This document shows positions 42,139-50,749 of a stretch of DNA of 64,000 nucleotides, piece by piece. Within the stretch, counting starts at the first letter, position 1. The number at the start of each line of letters is the position of its first letter. The translations under genes and the position numbers were made by a program. The notes beneath the pieces were generated by a model. It was not told the origin of the DNA. It made no database searches and saw only the letters and a program-made list of their open reading frames with translations. Where the stretch lies: the NCBI GenBank assembly GCA_963819385.1, contig CAWFVV010000002.1:62001-126000 (forward strand), written 5' to 3'. The DNA comes from JAVDCA01 sp963819385 (GTDB lineage Bacteria; Pseudomonadota; Alphaproteobacteria; Rhizobiales; Xanthobacteraceae).

Positions 42139-43994
42139 GCGCCAACCGGGCCGATAGCGGCAGCCTTCTCGCCGAGGTCGAGCGCTGGAGCGCGGAGCTG
42201 TCCGAGCGCACCCTGCGCGACGACGCGCAGCTTGCCGAGCTTGCGGCCGAGCTCGCGCAGTCGCGCGGCGAGCGGCTCGACCTCGCGACCGACGCGATCC
42301 TGGTGGTCCTGCTGTGCGGCCCGACCGCGGTCGGCAAGTCGACGCTGATCAACACGCTGGCGGGCGCCGAGATCTCGCGCCCCGGCCTCGGCGCGACCAC
42401 GAGCGCGGCGGTGATCTACCTGCACGAGGACGATAATCCGGAGCGGCTTTTCGAATACGGCAAGGAGATCGGGGAGCTTGCGCGCGCGCCGCAGACGATC
42501 GTGCGCCACCGCCGGCCCGAGCTGTTGCACAAGGTGCTGATCGACACGCCCGACATCGACAGCGTGGTGCGCGATCACCGCGCGCTCACGGGCGCGCTGG
42601 TGCATGCCGCCGACCTCGTGCTGTTCGTCACCACGCCCGAGCGCTACCGCGACATGCAGGCCGCCCAGTGGGTCGAGGAGCAGAGCGCGCAGCGCGCGAT
42701 GGCGTTCGTGCTCAACAAATGGGACCGCGCCTGCGTCGGCCTGCAGTGGGAGGGGCGTGCCCTGGTCGAGGACGATTTCCGCCGCGTGCTCGCGGGCAAC
42801 GGATTTCAAGACTTGCAAATCTTCAAGGTGTCGTGCGTCGCGGCCGCGGGTAACGGCACCGACCGCAATGGCGCCGACGAGAACGAGCTGCCGGCACTGC
42901 GCGACTGGCTGGCGCGCGGGCTCGACCGCTCGGCCTCCGCCGCGATCCAGGATCGCCGCCGCGTGATGGCGTGGGGGCGGCTCGCGGCCGCGGTCGCCAA
43001 GAACATCCCGGCCCCGATCAGCGGCGCACCGTGGGTGAAGGAAGCGTTCGAGGCGTTCGCGGGCGTGCGACAGCAGGCGCTCGCGCCGATCCGCACTGCT
43101 GCCGCCGAGGTCGCGAGCGCGCTCGGCGAGCGCTCGGTGTGGCCCGCGAGCCCGGGCGTGTTCGGAACTTACGCGCGCTTCCTCGCCTGGTGCGCGGCGC
43201 TGCGCCAGAACCCCTGGTACAACCCGCTCGGCTTCGGACGCACGCCCGCAACAGGCGAGCTCGACACCAAGGCCGACGCGCCCGCCGCGAGCGCCGCCTT
43301 CGGCGTCGCGCTGCCGGCGCTGCTCGCCGATGCCGTGCGTACCCTGCGCTATCGCCTGATCGCGCAACCGCTGCCGCTCAAGCCGGTCAATGCACAATGG
43401 GACGATGAGCTCGCGCGGCTGCCGGCGCAACTGGCCGCGCTGCCATCCGCGACCTGGGCGGACGTCGTCGCCAACGCGTCGGCGCTGAGCTTTCGCCGTT
43501 TCTGCGGGATCGTCGCGATCGCGGGCATCGAGCTTCTGATCCTCGCGGTCCTCGGCATGGCGCTGTGGCAGCTTGGGCGCGGCTTCGTGACCGGGGAATA
43601 TGCCTCGTCCGGGCTGATCTACACCACGGCCGCCCTGGTGATCCTGCTGCTGCTCGCCGGCCACGTGCTGGCGAACTTTTTCTTTCCATCGCTGCGCAAG
43701 CGCTTCCAGGCCGAGCTGATCCGCCGCCTGCAAGCCAGCATCGAGCATGCCTGCGGCCGGATGGAGGCCGCCCTGCACGCGCACGCCGCCGCGATCGACC
43801 GGCTGGCCGCGCAGGGCCGCGACATCCAAAGCGCGATCGACCGCTCGGTGCAGTCACTGCGCCGCAGCACGGACGGCGCCGCGATCGAGCGATTGTTCGG
43901 TCGTAAGACGGCAGTGGACGCGCCCACCGCGGCTGAAAGCGCGGCGCCCCTCGCGTCCACCACGCCGGCGCGGCGCACGCCGCGATTCGAATGA
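42135..43994 (+). CDS. Dynamin-like GTPase 2 of an overlapping pair
   Basis: 619 residues. P-loop GPTAVGKST at 62–70, PGLGATTSAAV as switch I, DTPDIDSV at 137 (G3) and a normal G4 NKWD at 194–197. After ~230 helical residues there are two membrane helices near 457–480 and 495–517 (IVAIAGIELLILAVLGMALW; LIYTTAALVILLLLAGHVL), then a ~90-residue amphipathic coiled region with RRLQASIEHACGRMEAALHAHAAAIDRLAAQG. It is therefore an integral membrane GTPase. ATGA overlap with the first GTPase means coupled translation and probably 1:1 amounts. A methyltransferase gene follows at 44023. Confidence 0.75.
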   Translation: MSANRADSGSLLAEVERWSAELSERTLRDDAQLAELAAELAQSRGERLDLATDAILVVLLCGPTAVGKSTLINTLAGAEISRPGLGATTSAAVIYLHEDDNPERLFEYGKEIGELARAPQTIVRHRRPELLHKVLIDTPDIDSVVRDHRALTGALVHAADLVLFVTTPERYRDMQAAQWVEEQSAQRAMAFVLNKWDRACVGLQWEGRALVEDDFRRVLAGNGFQDLQIFKVSCVAAAGNGTDRNGADENELPALRDWLARGLDRSASAAIQDRRRVMAWGRLAAAVAKNIPAPISGAPWVKEAFEAFAGVRQQALAPIRTAAAEVASALGERSVWPASPGVFGTYARFLAWCAALRQNPWYNPLGFGRTPATGELDTKADAPAASAAFGVALPALLADAVRTLRYRLIAQPLPLKPVNAQWDDELARLPAQLAALPSATWADVVANASALSFRRFCGIVAIAGIELLILAVLGMALWQLGRGFVTGEYASSGLIYTTAALVILLLLAGHVLANFFFPSLRKRFQAELIRRLQASIEHACGRMEAALHAHAAAIDRLAAQGRDIQSAIDRSVQSLRRSTDGAAIERLFGRKTAVDAPTAAESAAPLASTTPARRTPRFE

Positions 43995-44022
43995 TCGCAT
44001 GGCTAAATGATCCAATGACGGG

Positions 44023-44643
44023 ATGACGTTGCCGATGTCCGAGCTCGACCACTGGAACAACCGCTTTGCGGCGCCCGGCTACCTGTTCGGCACGCAGCCG
44101 AATGCCTTCCTGGCCAGCCAGGCGCATCGGCTTGCGACCGGCGCCAAGGCGCTGTCGATCGCCGACGGCGAAGGGCGCAACGGCGTATTTCTCGCCGAAC
44201 GCGGCCTCGACGTGCTGGCGGTCGATTTCTCAGCCGTAGCGCTCGCAAAATCGCGCGAGCTGGCCACGAGCCGCGGCATCGCGCTGCGCACCGAAGAGGC
44301 CGATATCCTCGGCGGCTGGGCCTGGCCGAGCGCCGCGTTCGACGTCGTCGTCGCGATCTTCATCCAGTTCGCCACCGCCGCCGAGCAACCGCACTTATTT
44401 GCCAACATCAAGCAGGCGCTCAAGCCGGGCGGATTGCTACTCATGCAGGGCTACCGCCCCGAGCAGCTCGTCTACGCGACGGGCGGCCCGAAGACGGTCG
44501 GCAACCTCTACACCCGCGCATTGCTCGAGGCCGCCTTCGCGGATTTCGCCGCGCTCGACATCCGCGAGCACGACGCCGTCGTGCAGGAAGGCAGCGGCCA
44601 CAACGGCATGTCGGCGCTGATCGATCTGGTGGGGACGAAGTAG
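44023..44643 (+). CDS. SAM-dependent methyltransferase, TehB-like
   Basis: 206 residues. A class I methyltransferase with motif I AKALSIADGEGRNGVFLAERG, motif II VLAVDFSAVALAKSRELA, motif IV FDVVVAIFIQFA and KPGGLLLMQGYRPEQL. This is close to the tellurite-resistance TehB / thiopurine-like group with the start ELDHWNNRFAAPGYLFGTQPNAFL. It begins 28 bases after the second dynamin-like GTPase in the same direction, so it may be co-transcribed. A second ATG at 44035 is possible. Substrate unknown. Confidence 0.85.
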   Translation: MTLPMSELDHWNNRFAAPGYLFGTQPNAFLASQAHRLATGAKALSIADGEGRNGVFLAERGLDVLAVDFSAVALAKSRELATSRGIALRTEEADILGGWAWPSAAFDVVVAIFIQFATAAEQPHLFANIKQALKPGGLLLMQGYRPEQLVYATGGPKTVGNLYTRALLEAAFADFAALDIREHDAVVQEGSGHNGMSALIDLVGTK

Positions 44644-44835
44644 CGAGGCGTCGGTGAGCGCTGCGACGCGTCGGCCAGGATCGGATAACCGCCAAAATAT
44701 TCCCAGGAACATACTTGGCCACTCATAGGTGGTCCGCTGATTTCGAGGAAATATCTAGCGGACATCTTTGAGCCAAGGAATCGTTCTCAACTTCCATAAG
44801 ATTATGATATAGCGGGAGAATATTATGGAGTTAAT

Positions 44836-46056
44836 GTGGACAAGAAAGAGGACATAGACGAGGCATCCGACCGCGGGGAAGCCGTCACGATGATGACCCC
44901 GCTCATCATCGGCGAGGACTCTCGTCACCGGAAGGCGCTCACCGATCTGGCGATCGATCTCGCCGGCAAGGCGGCTGGCTTTCGCCGGAGCCTGCCTGCC
45001 AGCATGCAGGCCGCGCTGGCCGATCTCGTGCGCTCGATGAACTGCTACTACAGCAATCTCATCGAGGGCCACGATACGCATCCGATCGACATCGAGCGCG
45101 CGCTCAAGAACGACTACAGTGCCGATCCGGCGAAGCGCGATCTGCAACTCGAAGCGCGGGCGCACATCGTCGTGCAGCAGTGGATCGATGGCGGCAATTT
45201 GCGCGCGCGCGCCGCAACCGCCGAGGCGATCAGCGACGTCCATCGCCGCTTTTGCGAGCGGCTGCCGGACGACATGCTGTGGATCGAGGAGCCGGACACG
45301 CATGAGCGTCTGCGTGTCGTGCCCGGAGAGTTCCGCCGGCGCGGCGTGAAGGTCGGCCTTCATGTTCCGATCAGCCCCGGCGCGATCCCGCGCTTCTTGA
45401 ACGAGTTCGAGCGTACCTATCAGCGTCTTGGCAAAGCCGACGCCATTCTGGCGTCCGCTGCCGCGCATCACCGGCTACTTTGGATTCATCCATTTCTCGA
45501 CGGCAACGGGCGCGTGACCCGTCTCATCTCCCACGCCATGCTGATCGATGCGCTTGATACCGGCGGACTGTGGTCGGTGGCGCGCGGCCTTGCCCGTAAC
45601 GTCGCGGCTTACAAAGGGCATCTCGCGGCGTGCGACCTTCCTCGCCGCAACGATCTCGATGGACGCGGTAACCTGAGCGAAGAGGCTCTCGCGTCCTTCA
45701 CGCGTTTCTTCCTTGAAACATGCGTCGATCAGGTGACCTTCATGGAGGGGCTGATGCAGCCTGAGCGGCTACGCACGCGCATCCTCCTGTGGGTCGAGGA
45801 GGAAACGCGCCTCGGCCTGCTCCCGCTGAAAGCGGGCGCCGTTCTCGAGGCCATTCTGTATCGGGGCGAGTTGCCGCGTGGCAACGTGGCAAGCCTTCTT
45901 GGTCAGACTCCGCGCAATGCGCGACGCGTCATCGCGGAGCTGCTCAAGGCAGGCGTCCTGACATCGAAAGGTCCGCGTGATCCTGTGCGGCTTGCGTTTC
46001 CGGCGATCCTTGCGGCGCGCTGGATGCCGGGGCTTTTTCCCGAGGGCGCAGGATGA
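44836..46056 (+). CDS. Fic-domain protein, class II (N-terminal inhibitory helix), with C-terminal winged helix
   Basis: 406 residues. Core Fic motif HPFLDGNGR at 218–226, so AMP transfer from ATP to a protein hydroxyl is expected. The inhibitory motif S-x-x-x-E-G is at residues 73–78 (SNLIEG), upstream of the core as in class II proteins, where the glutamate blocks ATP binding. The last ~100 residues contain a winged helix (LPRGNVASLLGQTPRNARRVIAELLKAGVLTSKG), suggesting DNA binding and perhaps autoregulation. GTG start with GGAG upstream. The preceding ~150 bases are AT-rich against the surroundings, which may indicate transfer. There is no antitoxin gene; inhibition is built in. Confidence 0.92.
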   Translation: MDKKEDIDEASDRGEAVTMMTPLIIGEDSRHRKALTDLAIDLAGKAAGFRRSLPASMQAALADLVRSMNCYYSNLIEGHDTHPIDIERALKNDYSADPAKRDLQLEARAHIVVQQWIDGGNLRARAATAEAISDVHRRFCERLPDDMLWIEEPDTHERLRVVPGEFRRRGVKVGLHVPISPGAIPRFLNEFERTYQRLGKADAILASAAAHHRLLWIHPFLDGNGRVTRLISHAMLIDALDTGGLWSVARGLARNVAAYKGHLAACDLPRRNDLDGRGNLSEEALASFTRFFLETCVDQVTFMEGLMQPERLRTRILLWVEEETRLGLLPLKAGAVLEAILYRGELPRGNVASLLGQTPRNARRVIAELLKAGVLTSKGPRDPVRLAFPAILAARWMPGLFPEGAG

Positions 46057-46092
46057 GGCACGATGCGAGGCCGCAAAACCCGCCTCGCCGCC

Positions 46093-46473
46093 TCACACGC
46101 CGGCGGCGGTGTCCTCGACGAATTCGAGGCCGTGCGGGCCGTCGTAGAAGCGGCCCGTGACGGTGCGGTCGATCTCGCCGGTGACGGCGCCGATGCGGAC
46201 CGAGAAGCCGCAGACATGGCCGGCCGCGCGCGGGCTCGGCGCGCAGGCGAGCTTGGTGAAGCCGCGGATGTCGAACGCGTCGGTGCGCGCCGCGCGGATC
46301 TTCGCGAGCGCCGCCTCGCCGCCGGTCGCGGCGACGAAATCGAGCGCCGCGCGCACCTCGCCGGCGAGCGTCGCCTGGAAGGCGCGCTGCATCGCGGCCT
46401 CGCTCGGCTCGTCCGAGTAGCCGGTCACGGCCACTAGGCCGACGAGCAACGTCGGCACGGTCCAGACACGCAT
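46093..46473 (-). CDS. Secreted hypothetical protein
   Basis: 126 residues from the ATG at 46473 (MRVWTVPTLLVGLVAVTGYS, signal-like). The mature part: AAMQRAFQATLAGEVRAALDFVAATGGEAALAKIRAARTDAFDIRGFTKLACAPSPRAAGHVCGFSVRIGAVTGEIDRTVTGRFYDGPHGLEF. Two cysteines about 12 residues apart frame a small beta-rich domain. It resembles many small periplasmic hypotheticals. It is convergent with the Fic gene. Confidence 0.65.
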   Translation of the reverse strand: MRVWTVPTLLVGLVAVTGYSDEPSEAAMQRAFQATLAGEVRAALDFVAATGGEAALAKIRAARTDAFDIRGFTKLACAPSPRAAGHVCGFSVRIGAVTGEIDRTVTGRFYDGPHGLEFVEDTAAGV

Positions 46474-46679
46474 CGCGGAAGAGCCCCCTCGCGCCACGCC
46501 GCGAAGATGCCACAAAGAGCTTGCGCCGCCGTTTGACCGGTCGCTGCAATTTTAGCGATTGGCGATTCGTTCACCTTGCCGGCTTGATCGCCGCGCGTTC
46601 TCCCGCGATAGAATGCGCCGGCCACACCATCCGCCTGCCTATAAACATCCCATCATCGAAGAACGCCCGAGGAGCCCCA

Positions 46680-47255
46680 ATGCCCGCGAAGCCGAAACCC
46701 CGCCTGCCCGCCATTCCGGACGACAAGCTCACGGCCCGGCAGAAGGAGCTGATCGAGGCGATCCGCTCCGGCCCGCGCGGGCGGGTGAGCCAGGGCGGCC
46801 CGTTCGGGGTCTACCTGCATGCTCCCGACTTCGGCGACCTCACGCAGAAGCTCGGCGCGCACTGCCGCTACAACTCGGGGCTCGCGCCGCGCCTCTCCGA
46901 GTTCGCGATCCTGTGCACGGCACGCCAGTGGCGCGCGCAATACGAGTGGCACGCGCATGCCGCCATCGCCGAGAAGGCGGGCGTCGCGCCCGACGTGATC
47001 CGCGACGTGAAGGCCGGCCGCGCGCCCAAGAAAGGCACCAAGGAGGAGCGCGCGATCTACGATTTCGTCGCCGAGCTCTACAAGACGCGGCGCGTGAGCG
47101 AGCGCACCTACAAGCGCGTGCACGCCTTCCTCGGCAACAGCGGCATGGTCGAGCTGGTCGGCATCCTCGGCTATTACGGCCTGGTCGCCATGATGCTCGA
47201 CGTGTTCAACGTGCCGCTGCCCGAAGGCGCAACCCCGGCATTTGCGGAAAAGTGA
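46680..47255 (+). CDS. Carboxymuconolactone decarboxylase family protein
   Basis: 191 residues from the ATG at 46680, which follows GAGGAG. An all-helical AhpD-like fold: GGPFGVYLHAPDFGDLTQKLGAHCRYNSGLAPRLSEFAILCTARQWRAQYEWHAHAAIAEKAGVAPDVIRDV. The catalytic CxxC of AhpD is missing; ILCTARxW...YEWxxH is typical of the decarboxylase-like subgroup. Substrate unknown: some members decarboxylate 4-carboxymuconolactone, others act on peroxides or other lactones. No aromatic-degradation genes are adjacent. Confidence 0.88.
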   Translation: MPAKPKPRLPAIPDDKLTARQKELIEAIRSGPRGRVSQGGPFGVYLHAPDFGDLTQKLGAHCRYNSGLAPRLSEFAILCTARQWRAQYEWHAHAAIAEKAGVAPDVIRDVKAGRAPKKGTKEERAIYDFVAELYKTRRVSERTYKRVHAFLGNSGMVELVGILGYYGLVAMMLDVFNVPLPEGATPAFAEK

Positions 47256-47264
47256 CGCGCAGCG

Positions 47265-47485
47265 TCATTGCGAGGAGCGCATCCACCGCCGTCATCGCCC
47301 GCGAAAGCGGGCGATCCAGTACGCCGCAGCGCGTCGATGGGGCGCTGGCAACGTCCCACTCCCGCGTTCGTGATTACTGGATTGCCCGCGTTCGCGGGCA
47401 ATGACGCAGCAATGTTATCCGAGAATCTCGATCCGCATGCACTTGCGGCGCCAGATTGCTTCGCTTCGCTCGCAATGACGAGAAC
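47265..47485. repeat. Palindromic repeats, family 3 (CGTCATTGCGAGG / GCCCGCGTTCGCGGGCAATGACG)
   Basis: Contains CGTCATTGCGAGGAGCGC, GTCATCGCCCGCGAAAGCGGGCGATCCAGTA, and its inverted partner TACTGGATTGCCCGCGTTCGCGGGCAATGACG. A further TTGCTTCGCTTCGCTCGCAATGACGAG follows at 47456–47483. The array fills the gap between two convergent genes. Confidence 0.7.
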
Positions 47486-47496
47486 AATGACGACAA

Positions 47497-48456
47497 TTAC
47501 GCGCTTGCGGCGGTGCGCGCGGGCTCGGCTTCGTCGGCGTGCACCGGCTCGGCGGGCTTGGCCTTCGGCTTGTTCATGCGCTGCTGCAGCAGCGCCATGA
47601 AGTCCTGCCGCGGCATCGGCGGCGCGATCAGGTGACCCTGGCCGAAGTCGCAGCCCATGATCTGCATCGCCTGCAGATCGGCGACCGTTTCGATGCCTTC
47701 CGCGACTGCGGCGCTGCCGAAGCGGTGCGCGAGGTCGATCGCGGTCTGGCAGATCGCCGCATTGGTCGGATCGCCGGCGCAGCCCTTCACGAAGCTCGAG
47801 TTGAGCTTGAGCTCCGCGAACGAGAGCTCGCGCAGACTGGAGAACGACGAGTAGCCGGCGCCGAAGTCGTCGATCGCGACCGAGATGCCGCTCACGCGCA
47901 GCTTGGCGGCGATCTCCTGGCTGCGGCGGATGTCGCGCACGATCTGGTCCTCGGTGACCTCGACGATGAGGCCCGGCCAGTATTCGGCCTTCGGGCGGTT
48001 CTCGGTGACGATCCGGTCGACCGGCAGGCGGTCGAGCAGGTTCACCGGCACGTTGATGGCGAGCCGCAGGTTGAAGCCGGCCTCGTCGAAAAGAGTCCAG
48101 TCGCGCAGCACGGTGATCAGCGCGTGCTCGGTGAGCCGCGCCATGACGTCGTCGTTCACGCCGGGCAAAAACGTCGCCGGCAGCAGCACACCCTTCTCGG
48201 GGTCGCGGATACGCGCGAACGCCTCGGCGCCCGCGAGACAGCGCTGCTTGATGTCGATCTTGGGCTGGTACCAGAGCTCGAGGCGCGTCTCGCGCAACGC
48301 CTCGTCGAGCGGGTCGCTCGGCGGGGGCGCAGGCGGTACCGGTGGTGCAAGGGGGGCTGATGGCGCGACGCCGGCCGCCGGCGCCTGCGCGGGGTCACCA
48401 GCCGTCAGCGCCGCGAGCACGCGCTCCAACCCGGCCTTGGTGTCGTCGACCGCCAT
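47497..48456 (-). CDS. EAL-domain protein with altered signature
   Basis: 319 residues from the ATG at 48456. A short Pro-rich start is followed by an EAL domain: WYQPKIDIKQRCLAGAEAFARIRD (the EAL motif reads EAF), INVPVNLLDRLP, IVEVTEDQIVRD, AIDDFGAGYSSFSSLRELSFAELKLNSSFVKG (LKID reads LKLN), AAVAEGIET and GQGHLIAPPM. Most metal-binding acids are kept (E, N, E, DD, K, E), so c-di-GMP hydrolysis is possible, but the EAL and LKID changes suggest weakened activity or a sensor role. There is no GGDEF or membrane domain; cytosolic. Confidence 0.88.
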   Translation of the reverse strand: MAVDDTKAGLERVLAALTAGDPAQAPAAGVAPSAPLAPPVPPAPPPSDPLDEALRETRLELWYQPKIDIKQRCLAGAEAFARIRDPEKGVLLPATFLPGVNDDVMARLTEHALITVLRDWTLFDEAGFNLRLAINVPVNLLDRLPVDRIVTENRPKAEYWPGLIVEVTEDQIVRDIRRSQEIAAKLRVSGISVAIDDFGAGYSSFSSLRELSFAELKLNSSFVKGCAGDPTNAAICQTAIDLAHRFGSAAVAEGIETVADLQAMQIMGCDFGQGHLIAPPMPRQDFMALLQQRMNKPKAKPAEPVHADEAEPARTAASA

Positions 48457-48595
48457 ATCACGACCTTTACGGATATCCCGCCCGGACATAGCGGAATTGT
48501 CTTAAGCATTGGTATGATGGCGAGAAAGCGCGCTTTGCGCCGCGGCCGTTAACCGCGGGCTAACCGCAGTGACATGCGCCGCGCCAAATCACGCA

Positions 48596-49120
48596 TCAAT
48601 GCATGTGCATCGCGCCGCCGCCGGTCGCACGCGGCGGCGGGCCGCCGATGCCCTGCACGGCATATTCGATGTCGACGGTCCCGGCCTTCTCGAACGTGAG
48701 CGTGCCCTTCACCTTCTCGCCCGCCGTGAGCGGCTGCTTGAGGCCGAACATCATCACGTGGTTGCCGCCGGGCTTGAGCTGCACGGTCTCGCCCGGCTTG
48801 ATCTCAATGCCATTGGTGAGCGGGCGCATCGTCATCACGCCGTCCTTCATGGCCATCTCGTGCACCTCGGCGTGGTCCGCGACCGCCGAGGTCACGCCGA
48901 TCAGCCGATCGGATACGGACCCCTTGTTGGTCACCGTGAAATAGCCGGCGCCGACGGTTGCGCCGCCCGGCGTCGCGCGCGACCAGGCATTGTCGATCAC
49001 GATCGTGGTCGGATGCGCGGGCGGCGCCGGCTCGGCGCCGTAGGCCGCGAGCGTCAGCGCGGCCGCGGCCATCAGGGTTGTCAGGATCGCTTTCGTCGGC
49101 AGGGATTGCAGGGGTTTCAT
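48596..49120 (-). CDS. Periplasmic copper chaperone PCuAC
   Basis: 174 residues from the ATG at 49120; an ATG at 49132 adds four. Signal peptide (AILTTLMAAAALTLAAYGAEP). The fold has IVIDNAWSRATPGGATVGAGYFTVTNKG, DRLIGVTSAVADHAEVHEMAMKDGVMTMRPLTNGIEIKPGETVQLKPGGNHVMMFGL. The copper ligands H-x10-M...H-x-M are present (HAEVHEM...MTMRP...GGNHVMMFG). The C-terminus is HMH, which may add a metal site. PCuAC passes Cu(I) to the CuA site of cytochrome oxidase with Sco. The DUF2946-like gene upstream fits a copper set. Confidence 0.92.
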   Translation of the reverse strand: MKPLQSLPTKAILTTLMAAAALTLAAYGAEPAPPAHPTTIVIDNAWSRATPGGATVGAGYFTVTNKGSVSDRLIGVTSAVADHAEVHEMAMKDGVMTMRPLTNGIEIKPGETVQLKPGGNHVMMFGLKQPLTAGEKVKGTLTFEKAGTVDIEYAVQGIGGPPPRATGGGAMHMH

Positions 49121-49217
49121 TGGGTCAATCATCGGTCTGGAGTTTTTGCAATGGCGACGCGGCCACGTGGGCCGGGCAACGCCGATCGGACGGTGGGCTG
49201 GCGGGATGCGCCGAGGC

Positions 49218-49571
49218 TCAGGCCGGCGGTCCGCGCGCAAAGCCGGCGCGCACGGCGCCGCGCGCGATCGGGCCGGCAAGAGACGGTTGCCGCATCGCGG
49301 TACCGGATCCGGCGATCGGCGCGATCGTCGGCGCGCTTGCGGGCAATGGGGCGCCGCCCGCGCATGCGAGCGTGCAGAGCGCGCAGCCGATGCCATGACG
49401 GGGCGCCGCGGGTAGGTCGCGCTGCGGCCCGCTGCGCTCGCCAGCGCAGATGACGGACGCAGCCGCAACGTCCGGCGACAGTGCGACCGCGGCGACGAGC
49501 AGCGCCTGCAGCGCGAGCCCATAGGCCGCGACGAGCGCGATCAGCCGCCGATGCAGGCCGGTGCGGAACAT
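49218..49571 (-). CDS. DUF2946-like small membrane protein
   Basis: 117 residues from the ATG at 49571 (MFRTGLHRRLIALVAAYGLALQALLVAAVALSP). A membrane or signal segment is followed by HGIGCALCTLACAGGAP with three cysteines in C-x-x-C-x-x-x-C arrangement, the hallmark of DUF2946, which is often found next to PCuAC, copper-binding and TonB genes. It is 97 bases upstream of the PCuAC gene in the same direction. A copper role is inferred from this context. Confidence 0.7.
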   Translation of the reverse strand: MFRTGLHRRLIALVAAYGLALQALLVAAVALSPDVAAASVICAGERSGPQRDLPAAPRHGIGCALCTLACAGGAPLPASAPTIAPIAGSGTAMRQPSLAGPIARGAVRAGFARGPPA

Positions 49572-49654
49572 ACCGCCATTGTAGCAACCGCGTGCGGGTC
49601 GCGCCACGCAGTGGCGGACAACCGAGGGGGCGTCAGCGCAGCCTTAGTGGAGGG

Positions 49655-50257
49655 TTAGTGCAGACGGATCGACCGGCCGCGCCATGCCACGGCGGTGCCG
49701 CCGAAGGCCAGGATGCGGCGGCGCGCGAAGGCAGCGCAGCCGAGCACCACGAGCAGCAGCGGCCAGGTCCACAGGCCGATGTGATCGTCGAGCGCGTCGC
49801 CGAACACCGTGATGAGATAGAGCATCATCACGACGTAGGACGCCGACACGAAGATGGTCGCGAACGTGAAGCGCGCGAACGAGACCCGCGCCCAGCCGCA
49901 CGCAATGCCGGCGACCACCACGAGGCCGGGCACGAAGCGGCACATCGCGACGAACGCGAAGAGGTCGCGCGTCAGCGCGTCGCCGAGCCCGCGCACGCGC
50001 CCGTCGATCACCCGGCGCGCCAGCCAGGGCAGACGGCGCGCGGCGGCTCCGATGGCGTAGAGGGCAAAATCGCTCGCCAGGATGGCGCCCGCGACAGCCG
50101 CGATCACGACGCCGCCGGCGAGCAGGTGGTTGGCGGCGAAATACGCGCCGATGACGATCGCGATATCCTCGTGGGCGAACGGCAGGACCACAAAGGAGGA
50201 CCTGCGCCCAGCCGAGCCGGCTTCGAATCCCGCGACCTGCGAAGCAGTTTGCTGCAT
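49655..50257 (-). CDS. DedA/VTT family membrane protein
   Basis: 200 residues. The DedA pattern is visible: PFAHEDIAIVIGAYFAANHLLAGGVVIAAVAGAILASDFALYAIGAAARRLPW, then FVAMCRFVPGLVVVAGIACGWARVSFARFTFATIFVS, with the conserved acidic residue early and R-x-x-P-G in the middle. About five hydrophobic segments. DedA proteins help lipid scrambling or flipping (undecaprenyl phosphate or phospholipid) and support envelope integrity. The cargo is not readable. Confidence 0.85.
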   Translation of the reverse strand: MQQTASQVAGFEAGSAGRRSSFVVLPFAHEDIAIVIGAYFAANHLLAGGVVIAAVAGAILASDFALYAIGAAARRLPWLARRVIDGRVRGLGDALTRDLFAFVAMCRFVPGLVVVAGIACGWARVSFARFTFATIFVSASYVVMMLYLITVFGDALDDHIGLWTWPLLLVVLGCAAFARRRILAFGGTAVAWRGRSIRLH

Positions 50258-50749
50258 GGCGTCGCCCAGCGTTCCTCACCCACTATAGGGGAAGCCGGTT
50301 GAACCCAACTCAACTATTATTGCCCCAGCCGACGCCCATAGGGGTCGACCTACCAATCTTGGCTCAGTCATGCTCAGATCGCAAGGCAGGATTGTCATTT
50401 TCTCGCAACTGTGAATTGAAAATGCAGGACAAGTTTAAGGGCGAGAGACGTGCCGTAAGTATCAGAAGAAGAACAATATATATGAAGAAGCTATTCCGAG
50501 ATCGCAACGCGCTTGCGCCGGGGCGCTCGCGCAACGTGTGTGGTCCAAGTTGGAGCCGATGGGCCGCGCCGTGCGTTGAAGCGTCATCCCTGTGTCCCGC
50601 CACGCAAAGCCATCGATCCCGATCGACGACCACGACGAGGCGAGCGCCGCGATCGCGACCTGCGCACCGCGAGCAGGCGCCCGGCATTTACAGCCGTGTC
50701 GTGCGCCCGGAAAAATGCTAGGGTGGTTTCGGCTCGATCGGAGGCGACG
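50258..50749. other. 492-base AT-richer intergenic region
   Basis: Between the leftward DedA gene and the rightward 129-residue gene. The stretch 50300–50500 is clearly less GC-rich than the rest of the window (for example TTGTCATTTTCTCGCAACTGTGAATTG and ATATATATGAAG), which suggests a promoter region or a piece of foreign DNA. Short open frames exist, but none has the composition of a gene. No RNA structure stands out. Confidence 0.4.

Noticed and set aside
49146..49415. Plus-strand frame over the PCuAC/DUF2946 gap
   Set aside because: Arg-rich with no motif, antisense to a DUF2946-like gene that has the conserved cysteine arrangement.
50299..50721. A 140-codon plus-strand frame in the AT-richer gap
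   Set aside because: No convincing start, mixed composition, no fold or motif. The frame ends just before a well-placed gene with its own ribosome binding site.
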